Positions 7,675 to 18,179 of a stretch of 64,000 nucleotides of DNA are shown here, piece by piece. The stretch lies in the NCBI GenBank assembly GCA_021604665.1, contig BQJK01000002.1:372001-436000 (forward strand). The letters run 5' to 3'. Source of the stretch: Rhodomicrobium sp. Its GTDB lineage: Bacteria > Pseudomonadota > Alphaproteobacteria > Rhizobiales > HXMU1428-3. The position numbers were made by a program, and so were the translations under genes. A model generated the notes under the pieces. The model was given only the letters and a program-made list of their open reading frames with translations, was not told the origin of the DNA and searched no databases. Positions within the stretch are counted from its first letter, which is position 1; each line of letters opens with the position of its first letter.

Positions 7675-10600
7675 ATGCGCGCCCATCCTCTCCCCCGCTC
7701 CTTCAAAATCCTATTTATCCTGACGTTTTTTGTCTTTGTAGTTACGGCGATATTTAGCCTTGGGACATCAAACCTGAAAGCTGAGGGTCTTTCTTTTTCT
7801 CATTCCACCTCGAATTATGAAGCGGTGAATTACCGGTCGCGGTTGATGAAGCGGGAAGCCAAAGAGACGCGCACTGTTGATGATTGGATCAGGATTGCGA
7901 TTGTCTCGCTTGGGGAGAACCCGCATCGCTCGCGCCGGGCCTATGAGGCGGCTCTTGCCATTCAGCCCGATAAAGCCACACTCTGGCTTGAACTTTCCAA
8001 AACCATTCGCACGCTTGCGCTTGATAAAACCCAAAACCGGGCGCGGCGTGGTTTTTATCGGGATGGCAGTGGGGCGGCCTTTAATGCTTATCGTTTTGCG
8101 AAAAGCGAAGAGGCCCAGGCTGAAGCGCTTTCAGTTTTAGCCTTCTTTTTAAGGGGGCGCTCTTATTGGCGGCCAGCCCTTAATGCGTATAAAGCCAGCC
8201 TTGACCTGGTGCCGAATGACGAAATCAAAGAGGTTTATGAAACGCTTCGGGCTGAAAAAGGTTTTCGCATTACCAACTACTCTATTAATTCGGACCTGAA
8301 GCAACCGCAGCTATGCATCCAATTCTCTGAGGCTCTTTTTTCACGGGGGACCGAGTATGCGACCTTCTTTAAAGTGAATAATCAAGATCCTGATGGGGTC
8401 AGGGTTGAGCGGCGCCAAATTTGCCTTGATGGATTTACCCATGGCGAAACTTATGATGTCGCTGTGCGGCAAGGGCTGCCCTCTGTGGTTGGTGAACAGC
8501 TTTTAAAAAGCTCTAACCTTGATATTTATGTGCGTGACCGCAGCCCGTCTGTTCGTTTTTCATCAAAGGCTTATGTATTGCCAAAATTTGGCCAACAGGG
8601 CTTGCCGCTGATGAGCGTAAACACAGATGTGGCTGGCCTCTCGCTTTATAGGGTTGGCGACAGGAACCTTGTTAGCGCCGTGCTTGATGGGCAGTTTCAA
8701 TCTGCGCTAAGCAGCTATGATGTTAATCAACTCAAAGACAAGTTTGGTGCTGAGGTTTGGAGCGGTGAGCTGGATATTAAATCCAAGCTGAATGACGATA
8801 TTAAAACCTCCGTCCCTATCCAGAAAACCATGCCTGAAATGAAGCCAGGGCTTTATGTCATTCGTGCCTGGCCGAAGAACAGCAAATATGGTGAGAGCCG
8901 CGGCACGAGCCAGTGGTTTATTATTTCAGATATTGGCCTTGCGACTGTGAAAGCTGACAATGGGCTTTATGGCTTTGCGCGCAGCATTTCTGATGCGCGG
9001 CCGCTTGAGGGGGTTAGCCTTCGGCTTATTGCCCATAATAATGAAGTGCTCTCTGAAGCAAAAACTGACGCCAGCGGTATGGTGAAATTTGAAGGAGGGC
9101 TGCTGCGCGGCAAAGGCGGCAACCGACCGGCTCTGCTTGTGGCTGACCGGACAGATGAAGGGGATTATGGTTTTGTTGACCTGACAAAAGCTGCCTTTGA
9201 CCTAACTGATCGCGGTGTTGGCGGGCGCGCTGCACCGGGGCCACTTGATGCATACCTCTATGCGGAGCGCGGTGTTTATCGCCCCGGCGAAGAGGTGCAT
9301 TTAACGGCCTTGCTGCGTAACCAGCTTGGCAATGGCGTTTCTAATTTGCCGCTATCATTAGTTGTGACCCGCCCCGATGGCAAAGAACATCGCCGTATTT
9401 CACTGCCTGACCAGGGTGCAGGGGGGCGCAGCTTTAGTATGGCGCTTATACAAGCTGCGATGACCGGGACTTGGCGGGTTCAAGCTTATGCCGATGTTAA
9501 AGGCAAGCCTATTGGTTCGACCTCATTTCTGGTTGAGGATTATGTGCCGGAGCGTATGGAGCTAACGCTGAAAAGCGATGAAGGGGTTTGGAGCCGCGAG
9601 AAAAAGGCTGAGCTAAAAATTTCTGGTGCTTATCTTTATGGTGCTGCCGCGGCCAAACATGAGCTGCGCGGTGATTTCACAATTGTGAAGCGGGAAGCTG
9701 GACTGCCTGGCTTTAAAGATTTCAGCTTTGGCCTGCATGATGAAAAATTCCTCAATGTTCATAACAAGCTGCCACAACTTGGGCTGTTGAATGAAAAAGG
9801 CAAAACCACGGTTGAGCTTGAATTGCCTGATTTTGAGCGCCCTTCAAAGCCCTTAGAAGCACGGGTCAATATTCGCCTCTTAGAGCCAGGCGGCCGCCAG
9901 GTTGTACGGGCTGTTAATTTGCCGGTTGCGAATGAAAAACCAATGATTGGTATTCGCAAAGTTTCCACCGCTGATGAAATGAAGACGGATGGCAAAGGTG
10001 TTTTTGAAGTTGTTAGCCTTGATGCCAAAGCCAAGCAAACGACGCAAAAGCTGAATTGGGAATTGGTGAAGATCACCAAAGATTACCAATGGTACAGCCA
10101 GAATGGCAGATGGCGCTATGAATCTGTTGTATACACCAACCGGGTGGCTGAAGGGGTTGTGGAGACTGATGAAGATGGCCCGGTTAAAATTGAGATGCCT
10201 TTAAAGCGCGGTCAATACCGGCTTGAGCTGGTTTCAGAAACCTATAACCAACTGGCTGCCAGCCGCGAATTTTCAGTTGATTGGTACGCGGCACGAGATG
10301 CAGACACGCCTGACGTGCTGGAGATTGCTGCCAATAAACCAAGCTATGCTGTTGGTGACCAGATGGTGCTGACCGTTAAACCGAAAGCTGCTGGTAAAAC
10401 TTTGGTGGCGCTGATGAATGAAACAGTGCTTGAGCTGAAAGAAGTTGAGCTCGGCCCTGAGGGCGGTGATGTTAGCTTTGACGTAACTGAGAAATGGGGC
10501 GTTGGCACTTATGTGGTGGCGATGCATTATCACCGGCTTGACGCGAGCAACAGCCAGATGCCAGGCCGCGCCATTGGCGTGAAATGGCTGAAAACCGATG

Positions 10601-12960
10601 AAGCCCCGCGCAAACTGACTGTTGCCATGGACCTGCCGGAAAAACACGGTGCGAACCAAGAGCTGACTTTGCCGCTTACAGTTACCGGCCTCACCCCGGG
10701 TGAAAAAGCCTATGCGGTGATTGCAGCGGTTGATGAGGGCATACTAAGCCTGACCCATTATGAGAGCCCGCGGCCTGATAAGTATTTTTATGGCCAACGC
10801 CGGTTGTCTGGTCAAATCAGGGATGTTTATGGCCATTTAATTGATGGGATGAATGGTGCTGCTGGCAATATACGCTCTGGCGGTGATGCGGGCGGGCTTG
10901 ATATGCAAGGCGCACCGAATAGCATTAAGCCGGTGGCGCTCTACTCTGGCATAGTTGATGTTGATGACGATGGCAAAGCGATTGTTAAATTTGCGCTGCC
11001 GCAATTTAATGGCTCATTGCGCGTTATGGTGACTGCCTGGAGCGAATCAAAGCTTGGTACTGCAGAGACATCTCTTATCGTGCGAGACCCTGTTGTGATG
11101 CTCTCGAGCATGCCGCTATTTTTAACGAAGGGTGATCAATCGAGGTTGTTCCTTTCTATTGATAATGTCGATGGGGTTGAGGGGCCTTATAAGCTCTCTA
11201 TCACAAGTTCAGATCAGCTTGGCTTCACTGAAGCTGAAATGGCGGAAACTATTGATCTTGAAAAAGGCAAGCGGGTTAACCTTGCCCTGACATTGAAGGC
11301 TCTTAAAATGGGGGCCGGGAATTTTAAAATTAGCCTGACCCATGAGAGCGGGTTCTCAATATCCCAGAGCAATGATCTATTTGTAAAACCGCCGCAGCCT
11401 GATGCTTCATGGCGGACGGTGAAGATGATGAAGCCGAATGGCGGCAAGCTGACATTCACCGGTGATGTGTTTGCTGATATTATTCCCGAGAGTGCCACAG
11501 GCTCTTTGTCGGTGGGCAATCTTGCCGGGCTTGATGTCGCCGGCATATTTGAAGCGCTTAATCGCTATCCTTATGGCTGCGCAGAACAAACCACCAGCCA
11601 GGCTATGCCCTTGCTTTATGTCTCTCGTATTGCGCCGCTGTATGGCCAATCAATTGCCAAAGACATTCCGAAACGCATTGAAAAAGCGGTTGCGCGGTTG
11701 GCGAGCCTGCAAAATAGTGCTGGCGGTTTTGGGCTTTGGTCGCCGCATCGGGTCGATATGTGGCTAACAGCTTATGTCACTGACTTTCTCACTAGAGCCC
11801 GCGAGCAAAAATTTGACGTGCCGCCAGAAATGATTTCCACGGCTTTGGCGCGGCTTAAAAACTCAGTCAATTTTGCAGCTGATTTCTCAAGCGGCGGTGA
11901 GGATATTGCCTATGCGCTCTATGTGCTTGCCCGTAACGGCGAAGCCAATGTGGGTGACCTTCGCTATTATGCTGATACCAAACTCAAGAACTTCTCGACA
12001 CCGCTTGCCAAGGCGCAGATTGCGGCAGCACTTGCGATGTATGGTGATGTGCCGCGCTCTAAGGCGGCATTTATGACAGCATATACGAGCATACTTGATG
12101 CTGAAGTCGCAGCTGAAGCGGCGGTAGGCACCAGCTATTATCGCCGTGACTATGGCACAAGGCTGAGAGACAGAGCCGCCTTGTTAGCGCTTAGTTCTGA
12201 AGCAAAGCATGCGGCGCTGCCAACAGCTGACCTTATTAAGGCGGTTGTTAATGCGCGGGAGAAGGTGACGTTTACCTCAACACAGGAAAATGCCTGGTTG
12301 CTGCTTGCGGCCAATGCGCTTGAGAAAAATGACCGGGCCATTTTGCTCTCTGTTAATGGTGAGGATCGCACGGGTCTTTACCAGAAGAGCTTTACGCCGC
12401 GCGACCTTGAGGGCACCGGCATAGAGGTGGTTAATAAAAGCGCTGAAGATGTAAGCGCTGTGCTAACTGTGCATGGCTCTAGCGAAAACCCACTACCGGC
12501 TTTTGAGCAGGATATCGGCATTAAGCGTCAGTTCTATTCATTAGAGGGCAAGGAAATCTCTTTATTGAATGCGAAGCAGAATGACCGGGTTGTGGTGGTT
12601 GTGACGATTATTGATAAAGCACATAAGGGTGGGCGGCTGCTGCTTGCAGATCACCTCCCGGCCGGTTTTATGATCGAAAATCCGAACCTTGTAACCGGTA
12701 GTGACCTTAAAAACTTTACCTGGTTAAAACGATCACAGCGCCCGGTTCATCAGAGTTTTCGGGATGATAAGTTTGTAGCGGCGTTTAACCTTCGCTCTGT
12801 TCATAAAAAGGCTGATGACCGCCTCATCAGGGTGGCTTATATCATGCGTGCCGCGCATGAGGGGCGCTATATTCACCCGGCAGCGCATGTTGAAGATATG
12901 TACCGGCCAAATCGTTTTGCCAGAACTGGCGCGCAGAATGTAATTATTGACCGGCAGTAG
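7675..12960 (+). CDS. bacterial alpha-2-macroglobulin (YfhM-like)
   Basis: A 1761-residue periplasmic protease trap. An N-terminal hydrophobic segment (about residues 10-36) serves as signal or anchor; I see no lipobox cysteine. Residues 60-190 look TPR-like, then come the macroglobulin domains (YLYAERGVYRPGEEV is a typical MG motif), the bait/A2M region around IAAVDEGILSL, and the thioester domain. The thioester CAEQ motif is intact at Cys1302-Gln1305, so covalent trapping of proteases is predicted. GAGG lies before the ATG. pbpC follows with 8 bases between, the conserved A2M-PBP1C pairing thought to protect the envelope after cell-wall damage. Confidence 0.93.
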   Translation: MRAHPLPRSFKILFILTFFVFVVTAIFSLGTSNLKAEGLSFSHSTSNYEAVNYRSRLMKREAKETRTVDDWIRIAIVSLGENPHRSRRAYEAALAIQPDKATLWLELSKTIRTLALDKTQNRARRGFYRDGSGAAFNAYRFAKSEEAQAEALSVLAFFLRGRSYWRPALNAYKASLDLVPNDEIKEVYETLRAEKGFRITNYSINSDLKQPQLCIQFSEALFSRGTEYATFFKVNNQDPDGVRVERRQICLDGFTHGETYDVAVRQGLPSVVGEQLLKSSNLDIYVRDRSPSVRFSSKAYVLPKFGQQGLPLMSVNTDVAGLSLYRVGDRNLVSAVLDGQFQSALSSYDVNQLKDKFGAEVWSGELDIKSKLNDDIKTSVPIQKTMPEMKPGLYVIRAWPKNSKYGESRGTSQWFIISDIGLATVKADNGLYGFARSISDARPLEGVSLRLIAHNNEVLSEAKTDASGMVKFEGGLLRGKGGNRPALLVADRTDEGDYGFVDLTKAAFDLTDRGVGGRAAPGPLDAYLYAERGVYRPGEEVHLTALLRNQLGNGVSNLPLSLVVTRPDGKEHRRISLPDQGAGGRSFSMALIQAAMTGTWRVQAYADVKGKPIGSTSFLVEDYVPERMELTLKSDEGVWSREKKAELKISGAYLYGAAAAKHELRGDFTIVKREAGLPGFKDFSFGLHDEKFLNVHNKLPQLGLLNEKGKTTVELELPDFERPSKPLEARVNIRLLEPGGRQVVRAVNLPVANEKPMIGIRKVSTADEMKTDGKGVFEVVSLDAKAKQTTQKLNWELVKITKDYQWYSQNGRWRYESVVYTNRVAEGVVETDEDGPVKIEMPLKRGQYRLELVSETYNQLAASREFSVDWYAARDADTPDVLEIAANKPSYAVGDQMVLTVKPKAAGKTLVALMNETVLELKEVELGPEGGDVSFDVTEKWGVGTYVVAMHYHRLDASNSQMPGRAIGVKWLKTDEAPRKLTVAMDLPEKHGANQELTLPLTVTGLTPGEKAYAVIAAVDEGILSLTHYESPRPDKYFYGQRRLSGQIRDVYGHLIDGMNGAAGNIRSGGDAGGLDMQGAPNSIKPVALYSGIVDVDDDGKAIVKFALPQFNGSLRVMVTAWSESKLGTAETSLIVRDPVVMLSSMPLFLTKGDQSRLFLSIDNVDGVEGPYKLSITSSDQLGFTEAEMAETIDLEKGKRVNLALTLKALKMGAGNFKISLTHESGFSISQSNDLFVKPPQPDASWRTVKMMKPNGGKLTFTGDVFADIIPESATGSLSVGNLAGLDVAGIFEALNRYPYGCAEQTTSQAMPLLYVSRIAPLYGQSIAKDIPKRIEKAVARLASLQNSAGGFGLWSPHRVDMWLTAYVTDFLTRAREQKFDVPPEMISTALARLKNSVNFAADFSSGGEDIAYALYVLARNGEANVGDLRYYADTKLKNFSTPLAKAQIAAALAMYGDVPRSKAAFMTAYTSILDAEVAAEAAVGTSYYRRDYGTRLRDRAALLALSSEAKHAALPTADLIKAVVNAREKVTFTSTQENAWLLLAANALEKNDRAILLSVNGEDRTGLYQKSFTPRDLEGTGIEVVNKSAEDVSAVLTVHGSSENPLPAFEQDIGIKRQFYSLEGKEISLLNAKQNDRVVVVVTIIDKAHKGGRLLLADHLPAGFMIENPNLVTGSDLKNFTWLKRSQRPVHQSFRDDKFVAAFNLRSVHKKADDRLIRVAYIMRAAHEGRYIHPAAHVEDMYRPNRFARTGAQNVIIDRQ

Positions 12961-12968
12961 GCCCCTTG

Positions 12969-15176
12969 ATGAGCAAGCGAGCAGAACCACACACCCCAGC
13001 TGAGCATGCCCCCTTAAATGAGGGCATGCTTATGGCGGCAAGCCCTGAGAGTAAATCATTACTCTATCGCTTAAAGACGGCACGGCTTACTGGCCGCGTT
13101 TACTGGAGCGTATTTTGGGCTGGGCTTGTGGTTGGCTCTCTTCTTGGAATAATTAGCGGCTATCTCTACCTCACCTCTTTGCCGGTTCTTGATCTTCAGG
13201 CTGCCATGAAACGCTCACCTATTGTGGTGGACCGTCATGATCATTTGTTGCGGGCCTTCACAACCGGGGAGGACCGCTGGCGGTTGCCGGTGGCTGCAGA
13301 AGACATTGCACCCCAATATGCGAAGTTGCTGCTAAATTTTGAGGATAAAGGATTTTATACCCATGCAGGCATAGAGCCATTGGCTTTGCTGAGGGCGGCT
13401 AAGCAATGGGCAATGGCTGGGCATATAGTCTCTGGTGGCTCAACGCTGACTATGCAAGTTGCGCGATTAATTGAAGGGCATAGCGGGCGGTCTATTTCGA
13501 TAAAACTACAGCAGATGAAAGCCGCTTTGCAGCTGGAGACGCATCTGACAAAAGATGAGATTTTCTCACTTTATCTGCATCTCACACCATTTGGCGGCAA
13601 TATTGAAGGTGTGCGCGCGGCGTCACTTGCATATTTTGGCAAAGAACCGAAGCGGCTTTCACTGGCTGAGGCAGCGACGCTTGTTGCTATTCCTCAATCC
13701 CCTGAAATGCGGCGTCCAGACAGGTTCCCCAAGCGGGCCATGCGGGCGCGGAACCGGGTTTTAAAACGGGGCTATGAGGCGGGGCTGATCTCTGAAGGGG
13801 ATTATCTTTACGCACGGCGCCAACCTATGACCAAAAGCCGGTTGGCCTTCCCGATGGTTGCACCGCATCTTTCAGAACAGCTTGTGCCTAAGGTTGGGCC
13901 AAGCCATATTGTGCGCACCACCATTTCAAAACATTTACAAGTGAAACTGGAGCGTTTGGCGGCGACCCATGCGGCGCGGCTTGGCAAAGATCTTTCTGCG
14001 GCGATACTGGTGATTGATCATCAGACGGGTGAGGTGCTGGCACATGTGGGGTCGGCAGATTATGAAGATCATGATCGTTATGGACCGATTGATATGACGC
14101 GCAGCGTGCGCTCGCCCGGCTCTACGCTGAAACCATTTATTTATGGTATGGGGTTTGACGCGGGGCTTGCCCATCCTGAAACGCTTATAGATGATGCCCC
14201 GGTGCGCTATGGTCTTTATGCGCCGAAGAATTTTGATGGCAAGTTTCATGGCACTGTCAGCGTGCGCCAAGCGTTGCAAAAATCACTGAATATACCGGCT
14301 GTGAAAATGTTGTCGGCAATAAAACCGGCCCGTTTTAGCGCGCGCTTTCGCTATGCGGGTCTGCATAAATCTATGCCCTTGAACCTGGCTGTGGCTCTTG
14401 GCGGCGTTGGCTTCACACTGGAGGACCTTGCCCGCTCTTATATGCATATTGCGAACCCCACTCATATTGGTGGACTTAAACGGCTTAGGCAGGCACAGTT
14501 AGCAACGTCCCTAAAAAGGCAGAAGGAGCGCCCGTTGATGAGCGAGCGGGCGGCGTTTTATGTTAGCCATATTCTACGCGGGGCGACGCCGCCTAAAAAT
14601 GCCAAGCCCGGTGCCCTGGCCTATAAAACCGGCACCTCCTATGGCTACCGGGATGGTTGGGCGATTGGTTTTGATGGCCGGCATTTGGTGGCTGTTTGGA
14701 TCGGCCGGCCAGATGGCAGCGCTACCACGAACCTGACGGGCATTGGGGCAGCCGGGCCGCTGTTGTTTGATGCGTTTCAATATATCTCTGAGAAGCGGGC
14801 CCCCTTTGCGCCGCCGCCAGAAGGGGTGATTTTTGCCAATGGGGATGAGTTGCCGCCGCCACTGCGCCATTTTGATAAAAAGCCTTTGCAGCTGCTCTCC
14901 CATCAGGGGCTAAGGGATGGCGGCGATGTGAAAATTGCATTTCCGCCGCCAGGGGCTGAGTTTTTAATGCAGAAACGACAGGCTGGACGGTTTCAAATTG
15001 CATTGAAAGCTTCGGGTGGCACTTTGCCGCTGACATGGCTGGTCAATGGCAAGATGATAAACTCTAAAGCTTATCGCCGCCAAAATAATTATAAGCCTTA
15101 TGAGCGAGGGTTTATTGAGTTTTCTGTAATTGACGCGAAGGGCAAGACGGACCGGGTACAAATTCGCGTTCGCTGA
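12969..15176 (+). CDS. pbpC: penicillin-binding protein 1C (bifunctional)
   Basis: 735-residue class A PBP that polymerises and possibly crosslinks peptidoglycan in the periplasm. Order: short cytoplasmic N-terminus, membrane helix (about 40-68), GT51 glycosyltransferase with EDKGFYTHAG and GGSTLTMQVARL, transpeptidase with SPGSTLKPF (SxxK), KSLNIP (SxN) and KTGTSYGYRDGW (KTG), and a C-terminal BiPBP_C beta domain (about 650-735). ATG 12969 is chosen over the track's TTG 12966; AGTAGG spans the stop of the A2M gene 7 bases upstream, suggesting coupled translation. Confidence 0.93.
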   Translation: MSKRAEPHTPAEHAPLNEGMLMAASPESKSLLYRLKTARLTGRVYWSVFWAGLVVGSLLGIISGYLYLTSLPVLDLQAAMKRSPIVVDRHDHLLRAFTTGEDRWRLPVAAEDIAPQYAKLLLNFEDKGFYTHAGIEPLALLRAAKQWAMAGHIVSGGSTLTMQVARLIEGHSGRSISIKLQQMKAALQLETHLTKDEIFSLYLHLTPFGGNIEGVRAASLAYFGKEPKRLSLAEAATLVAIPQSPEMRRPDRFPKRAMRARNRVLKRGYEAGLISEGDYLYARRQPMTKSRLAFPMVAPHLSEQLVPKVGPSHIVRTTISKHLQVKLERLAATHAARLGKDLSAAILVIDHQTGEVLAHVGSADYEDHDRYGPIDMTRSVRSPGSTLKPFIYGMGFDAGLAHPETLIDDAPVRYGLYAPKNFDGKFHGTVSVRQALQKSLNIPAVKMLSAIKPARFSARFRYAGLHKSMPLNLAVALGGVGFTLEDLARSYMHIANPTHIGGLKRLRQAQLATSLKRQKERPLMSERAAFYVSHILRGATPPKNAKPGALAYKTGTSYGYRDGWAIGFDGRHLVAVWIGRPDGSATTNLTGIGAAGPLLFDAFQYISEKRAPFAPPPEGVIFANGDELPPPLRHFDKKPLQLLSHQGLRDGGDVKIAFPPPGAEFLMQKRQAGRFQIALKASGGTLPLTWLVNGKMINSKAYRRQNNYKPYERGFIEFSVIDAKGKTDRVQIRVR

Positions 15177-15218
15177 GTGAGGCTTTTGGCGCCTCACCCC
15201 TACCCCCCCCCTTTTTTT
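15177..15218 (+). terminator. possible terminator after pbpC
   Basis: GTGAGGC and GCCTCAC form a 7-bp stem immediately after the pbpC stop codon, followed after a C-rich stretch by a T-run. The T-run is about 13 bases beyond the stem, so this is a weak intrinsic terminator at best. Confidence 0.35.
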
Positions 15219-15406
15219 CACTCATTTCACATTAAAGTCCAGTCAACTCACTGAGACGTGACAAAATGTTTACGGCCTTTGGCTTGCCTGCTAACGATGC
15301 GCGCTTTAAAGATTAGTCATGCAAATTCATAGCCCTAAAGACTTTCAGGCTCCTGGGCGATTAGTTATCATGGCTGGTGCTGTGCTTAATTTAAGGTTCT
15401 AGCTTT

Positions 15407-16870
15407 ATGTTGCCCTCTGCTGCCTGCTTCTTTAAATTACTCCGCTTTCAGCGGCAAAAGTTAAGTGCTTGCTTGTTTTGGCTGTTGGGGGCTGGGCTTT
15501 TGCTTGTGTCTTTTATTGGCCTGCGGCTCTCTGAATTTTTCTCTTATGAGTACCTTGTAGCTGAGATGCCCTTGCTGGGATTGGTGCTGTTTTTATTTGT
15601 GTGCGGCTGTGGTTTTTTAGGGCTGCGCTATATTCTACTGCGCTTGCCTGACCACCATGCTAGTCGGCACGCCAGCTTTGCGGTTATTGCTGGGATTTTC
15701 CTAATCGGGATTGGCGCGCGCGGGCTTTTATTGCTTAGTGAGCCGGTGCTTGAAGATGATTATCAGCGTTATTTATGGGATGGCGGGGTGCTGGCTGCCG
15801 GGTTAAACCCCTATAAGTACAGCCCGCTTCAAGTGCTTAAGGGGGATGCTCCACCTCGCTACCTTATGCTTAGAAGTGATGCCTACCCGATTGTTGAGCG
15901 GATCAATCACCCTGACCTTAGAACAATCTATCCGCCGGGGGCGGAGGCTGCATTTGCTGGCGCGCACTATTTGTCGCCCTGGTCATTAAGTGGTTGGCGC
16001 GGGGTTATTGTGGCGCTGGAGATTGCTACATTTTTCATTCTGCTTGCTATTCTGAACCATCTTGGGCGGGGCGTGCATTGGGTTTCTCTTTATTGGTGGA
16101 ACCCGCTGGTGATTAAAGAAATGGTGAACTCGGCCCATATGGAGGCGGTGCTGGTGCCGCTGCTTATGGGCGGTGTTTTACTGGTGCTGAAGCGGCGAAT
16201 GGCCGGGGCTTCCCTGCTATTCAGTTTTGCAGCTAGCGTTAAATTCTGGCCGGCATTGTTATTGCCGTTGGTCTGGCGGCAGATGGGGGGGCGACCTTTT
16301 GCCTTGCTGCTCTCTTTAATTATGGCGCTGTTGATTGGGGCTGTAACCATTTGGCCTTATTTGACAAGCGGGTTGAACCAGAGCTCTGGTCTTGTTGCCT
16401 ATGCGCAGGGCTGGAAAACCAATTCGCTGATTTTCCCTTTGATAGAGATGATGGTTAGCAACTGCTTGTTGCTCTTTGATGGGGCGGCTTATGCGCCGCT
16501 TGCGGCGCGTGGCCTGGTGGCTGGCGGCGTGCTGTTGGTTGCAGCGTGGTTCACGATTAAGCCGGGGACCAATGAGCGTGAGCTGTTAGCGCAAGTATTT
16601 GTGCTTGTGTTGTTGATATTCCTTTTCAGCCCGGCGCAATTCCCGTGGTATTTTCTTTGGGTGGCTCCATTTATGGTGATCTACCCCTTGGCATCGCTTT
16701 GCTTACTGGTGCCGATGATGTCTTTTTACTATTTTGGTTTTTATCTGATGGTTCATGATCTTGCTGAGCAATGGCGTTTTCCAGTGACGGCGCTGTCCTG
16801 GTTTTTACCGCTTGCGCTGCTGATATTTGAGATGAAACGATTTAAGGAGCGCCGCTTTGCTCAAGGATAA
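15407..16870 (+). CDS. polytopic GT-C type glycosyltransferase
   Basis: 487-residue integral membrane protein with about 10-12 hydrophobic helices. The first periplasmic loop carries EDDYQRYLWDGG and GLNPYKYSP, with HPDLRTIYPP further on; the acidic pair after the first helices is the hallmark of GT-C fold, polyprenyl-phosphate-sugar dependent transferases (GT87/DUF2029-like). The next gene encodes a dolichyl-phosphate-mannose-synthase-like GT2, which would supply the lipid-linked sugar, and overlaps by 14 bases. The acceptor cannot be told from sequence. Confidence 0.75.
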   Translation: MLPSAACFFKLLRFQRQKLSACLFWLLGAGLLLVSFIGLRLSEFFSYEYLVAEMPLLGLVLFLFVCGCGFLGLRYILLRLPDHHASRHASFAVIAGIFLIGIGARGLLLLSEPVLEDDYQRYLWDGGVLAAGLNPYKYSPLQVLKGDAPPRYLMLRSDAYPIVERINHPDLRTIYPPGAEAAFAGAHYLSPWSLSGWRGVIVALEIATFFILLAILNHLGRGVHWVSLYWWNPLVIKEMVNSAHMEAVLVPLLMGGVLLVLKRRMAGASLLFSFAASVKFWPALLLPLVWRQMGGRPFALLLSLIMALLIGAVTIWPYLTSGLNQSSGLVAYAQGWKTNSLIFPLIEMMVSNCLLLFDGAAYAPLAARGLVAGGVLLVAAWFTIKPGTNERELLAQVFVLVLLIFLFSPAQFPWYFLWVAPFMVIYPLASLCLLVPMMSFYYFGFYLMVHDLAEQWRFPVTALSWFLPLALLIFEMKRFKERRFAQG

Positions 16871-17561
16871 GTTCATATCGGTTGTGATACCGGCGCTTAA
16901 TGAGGAAAATGCAATTGGTGACGTGATCCGCGACTTACCGATGTGGATTGACCAGATCATCGTTTCTGACAATGGCTCGAATGATAACACGGCGGCGGTT
17001 GCTGAGCAGCTTGGGGCCCAGGTGGTATTTGAGCTTGAGCCCGGCTATGGCTCTGCCTGTCTGAAAGGCCTCTCTGCTGTTGACCAGCGCGTGGATGTTA
17101 TTGCGTTCATTGATGGTGATTATTCTGACTTCCCGGAAGATATTCATAAAATCGTTGACCCTATTGTAGCGGGTGAGGCTGATTTTGTGCTGGCGAGCCG
17201 AGCGAAAGGATTAGTTCAAAAAGGTGCCCTTACCCCGGCGCAGAAATTTGGCAACTGGTTAGCTACCTGGTTAATGCGCCGCATTTGGGCCGCGCCTTAT
17301 AGTGACCTTGGCCCTTTTCGTGCCATTGATGCGGCGCTGCTAGAGCGCTTGGCGATGGAAGATAGAAACTATGGCTGGACCATTGAAATGCAGATTAAAG
17401 CGGTCTTGGCAGGCGCGCGAATTTTAGAGGTGCCAGCCCGGTACCGGCAGCGCATTGGGGTTTCTAAAATCTCTGGCACTATTAGTGGTTCAGTTAAGGC
17501 GGGATATAAAATTCTTCACACCATTTGGAAATACCGGAAGCTGGAGCGGCCACAAATGTAA
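16857..17561 (+). CDS. GT2 family glycosyltransferase (polyprenyl-phosphate sugar synthase-like)
   Basis: 234-residue GT-A fold enzyme resembling the catalytic domain of dolichol-phosphate mannosyltransferase. It shows VVIPALNEENAIGDVI, SDNGSNDNTAAVAEQ, FIDGDYSDFPEDI (the DxD-like metal site) and YRQRIGVSKISGT. There are no C-terminal membrane helices. The start is a TTG, supported by a strong AAGGAG 7 bases upstream; it overlaps the preceding gene by 14 bases, pointing to coupled translation with the GT-C partner. Likely makes a lipid-phosphate sugar for that enzyme; sugar identity unknown. Confidence 0.8.
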   Translation: MLKDKFISVVIPALNEENAIGDVIRDLPMWIDQIIVSDNGSNDNTAAVAEQLGAQVVFELEPGYGSACLKGLSAVDQRVDVIAFIDGDYSDFPEDIHKIVDPIVAGEADFVLASRAKGLVQKGALTPAQKFGNWLATWLMRRIWAAPYSDLGPFRAIDAALLERLAMEDRNYGWTIEMQIKAVLAGARILEVPARYRQRIGVSKISGTISGSVKAGYKILHTIWKYRKLERPQM

Positions 17562-17600
17562 AGACAGGCAGTGAGCGCTTGTTTCTATAGTAACCAAGCG

Positions 17601-18158
17601 TTACGGGGTTTTGCGCCAAAGTTGTTTGCTGTTTAAGAGCTTGCCCCAATGGTCATTATAGGGGTGCACATAAGGGGTGGCACCCTGGTTATTGATGAGT
17701 GGCTTGCTGTGATTGGCCCAACCAAAGACGCCTTCTTTTAAATTATATATGTCTTTAGCGCCATTTTGCTTCAGAGCACCTGCCAGATAAGCGGCCATTT
17801 TGCTAGAGCGCACGCCAACTGAGCAATAGAAAATAACGGTTTTGCCATCAACCTTCTGACCCCAGTTTTCAAGAACAGTAGATTTCCAGCTGCCGGGGCT
17901 GAGGCGATGCGCCCCTTTAATATGGCTGACCGCAAATTCATCCGGCTCCCGCACATCAAACAGGATCACATCTTCTGGTGTCTCTTGCCGCAACATATCC
18001 AGCTGCTGGCGGTTAATATGGCGCACATCGTCATAGTCTTTCTCGATTTGCTGGTGAATGGCCGGGAGATTAAACTCTGCCGCTTTCGATGAGTTTGGCA
18101 TGGAACTGAGTAATGCCGTTGTGATAAGTGCCGCTAAGGCTGTGATCTTATTTCTCAT
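17601..18158 (-). CDS. exported rhodanese-domain protein
   Basis: 185-residue single-domain rhodanese with an N-terminal signal peptide (about residues 1-26, ending SSKAA). The active-site loop VIFYCSVGVRSS holds the catalytic cysteine, and VILFDVREPDEF is the typical CH2A region. Family members move sulfane sulfur between donor and acceptor; here in the periplasm. It begins 21 bases after hypF on the same strand, so the two are probably co-transcribed. Substrate unknown. Confidence 0.82.
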   Translation of the reverse strand: MRNKITALAALITTALLSSMPNSSKAAEFNLPAIHQQIEKDYDDVRHINRQQLDMLRQETPEDVILFDVREPDEFAVSHIKGAHRLSPGSWKSTVLENWGQKVDGKTVIFYCSVGVRSSKMAAYLAGALKQNGAKDIYNLKEGVFGWANHSKPLINNQGATPYVHPYNDHWGKLLNSKQLWRKTP

Positions 18159-18179
18159 GTTGGCGGCACCTCTGATGGA

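Noticed and set aside
17562-17600. Terminator between the GT2 and rhodanese genes
   Set aside because: Only a short CGCTTG/CAAGCG stem with a long loop and no T-run; not convincing.
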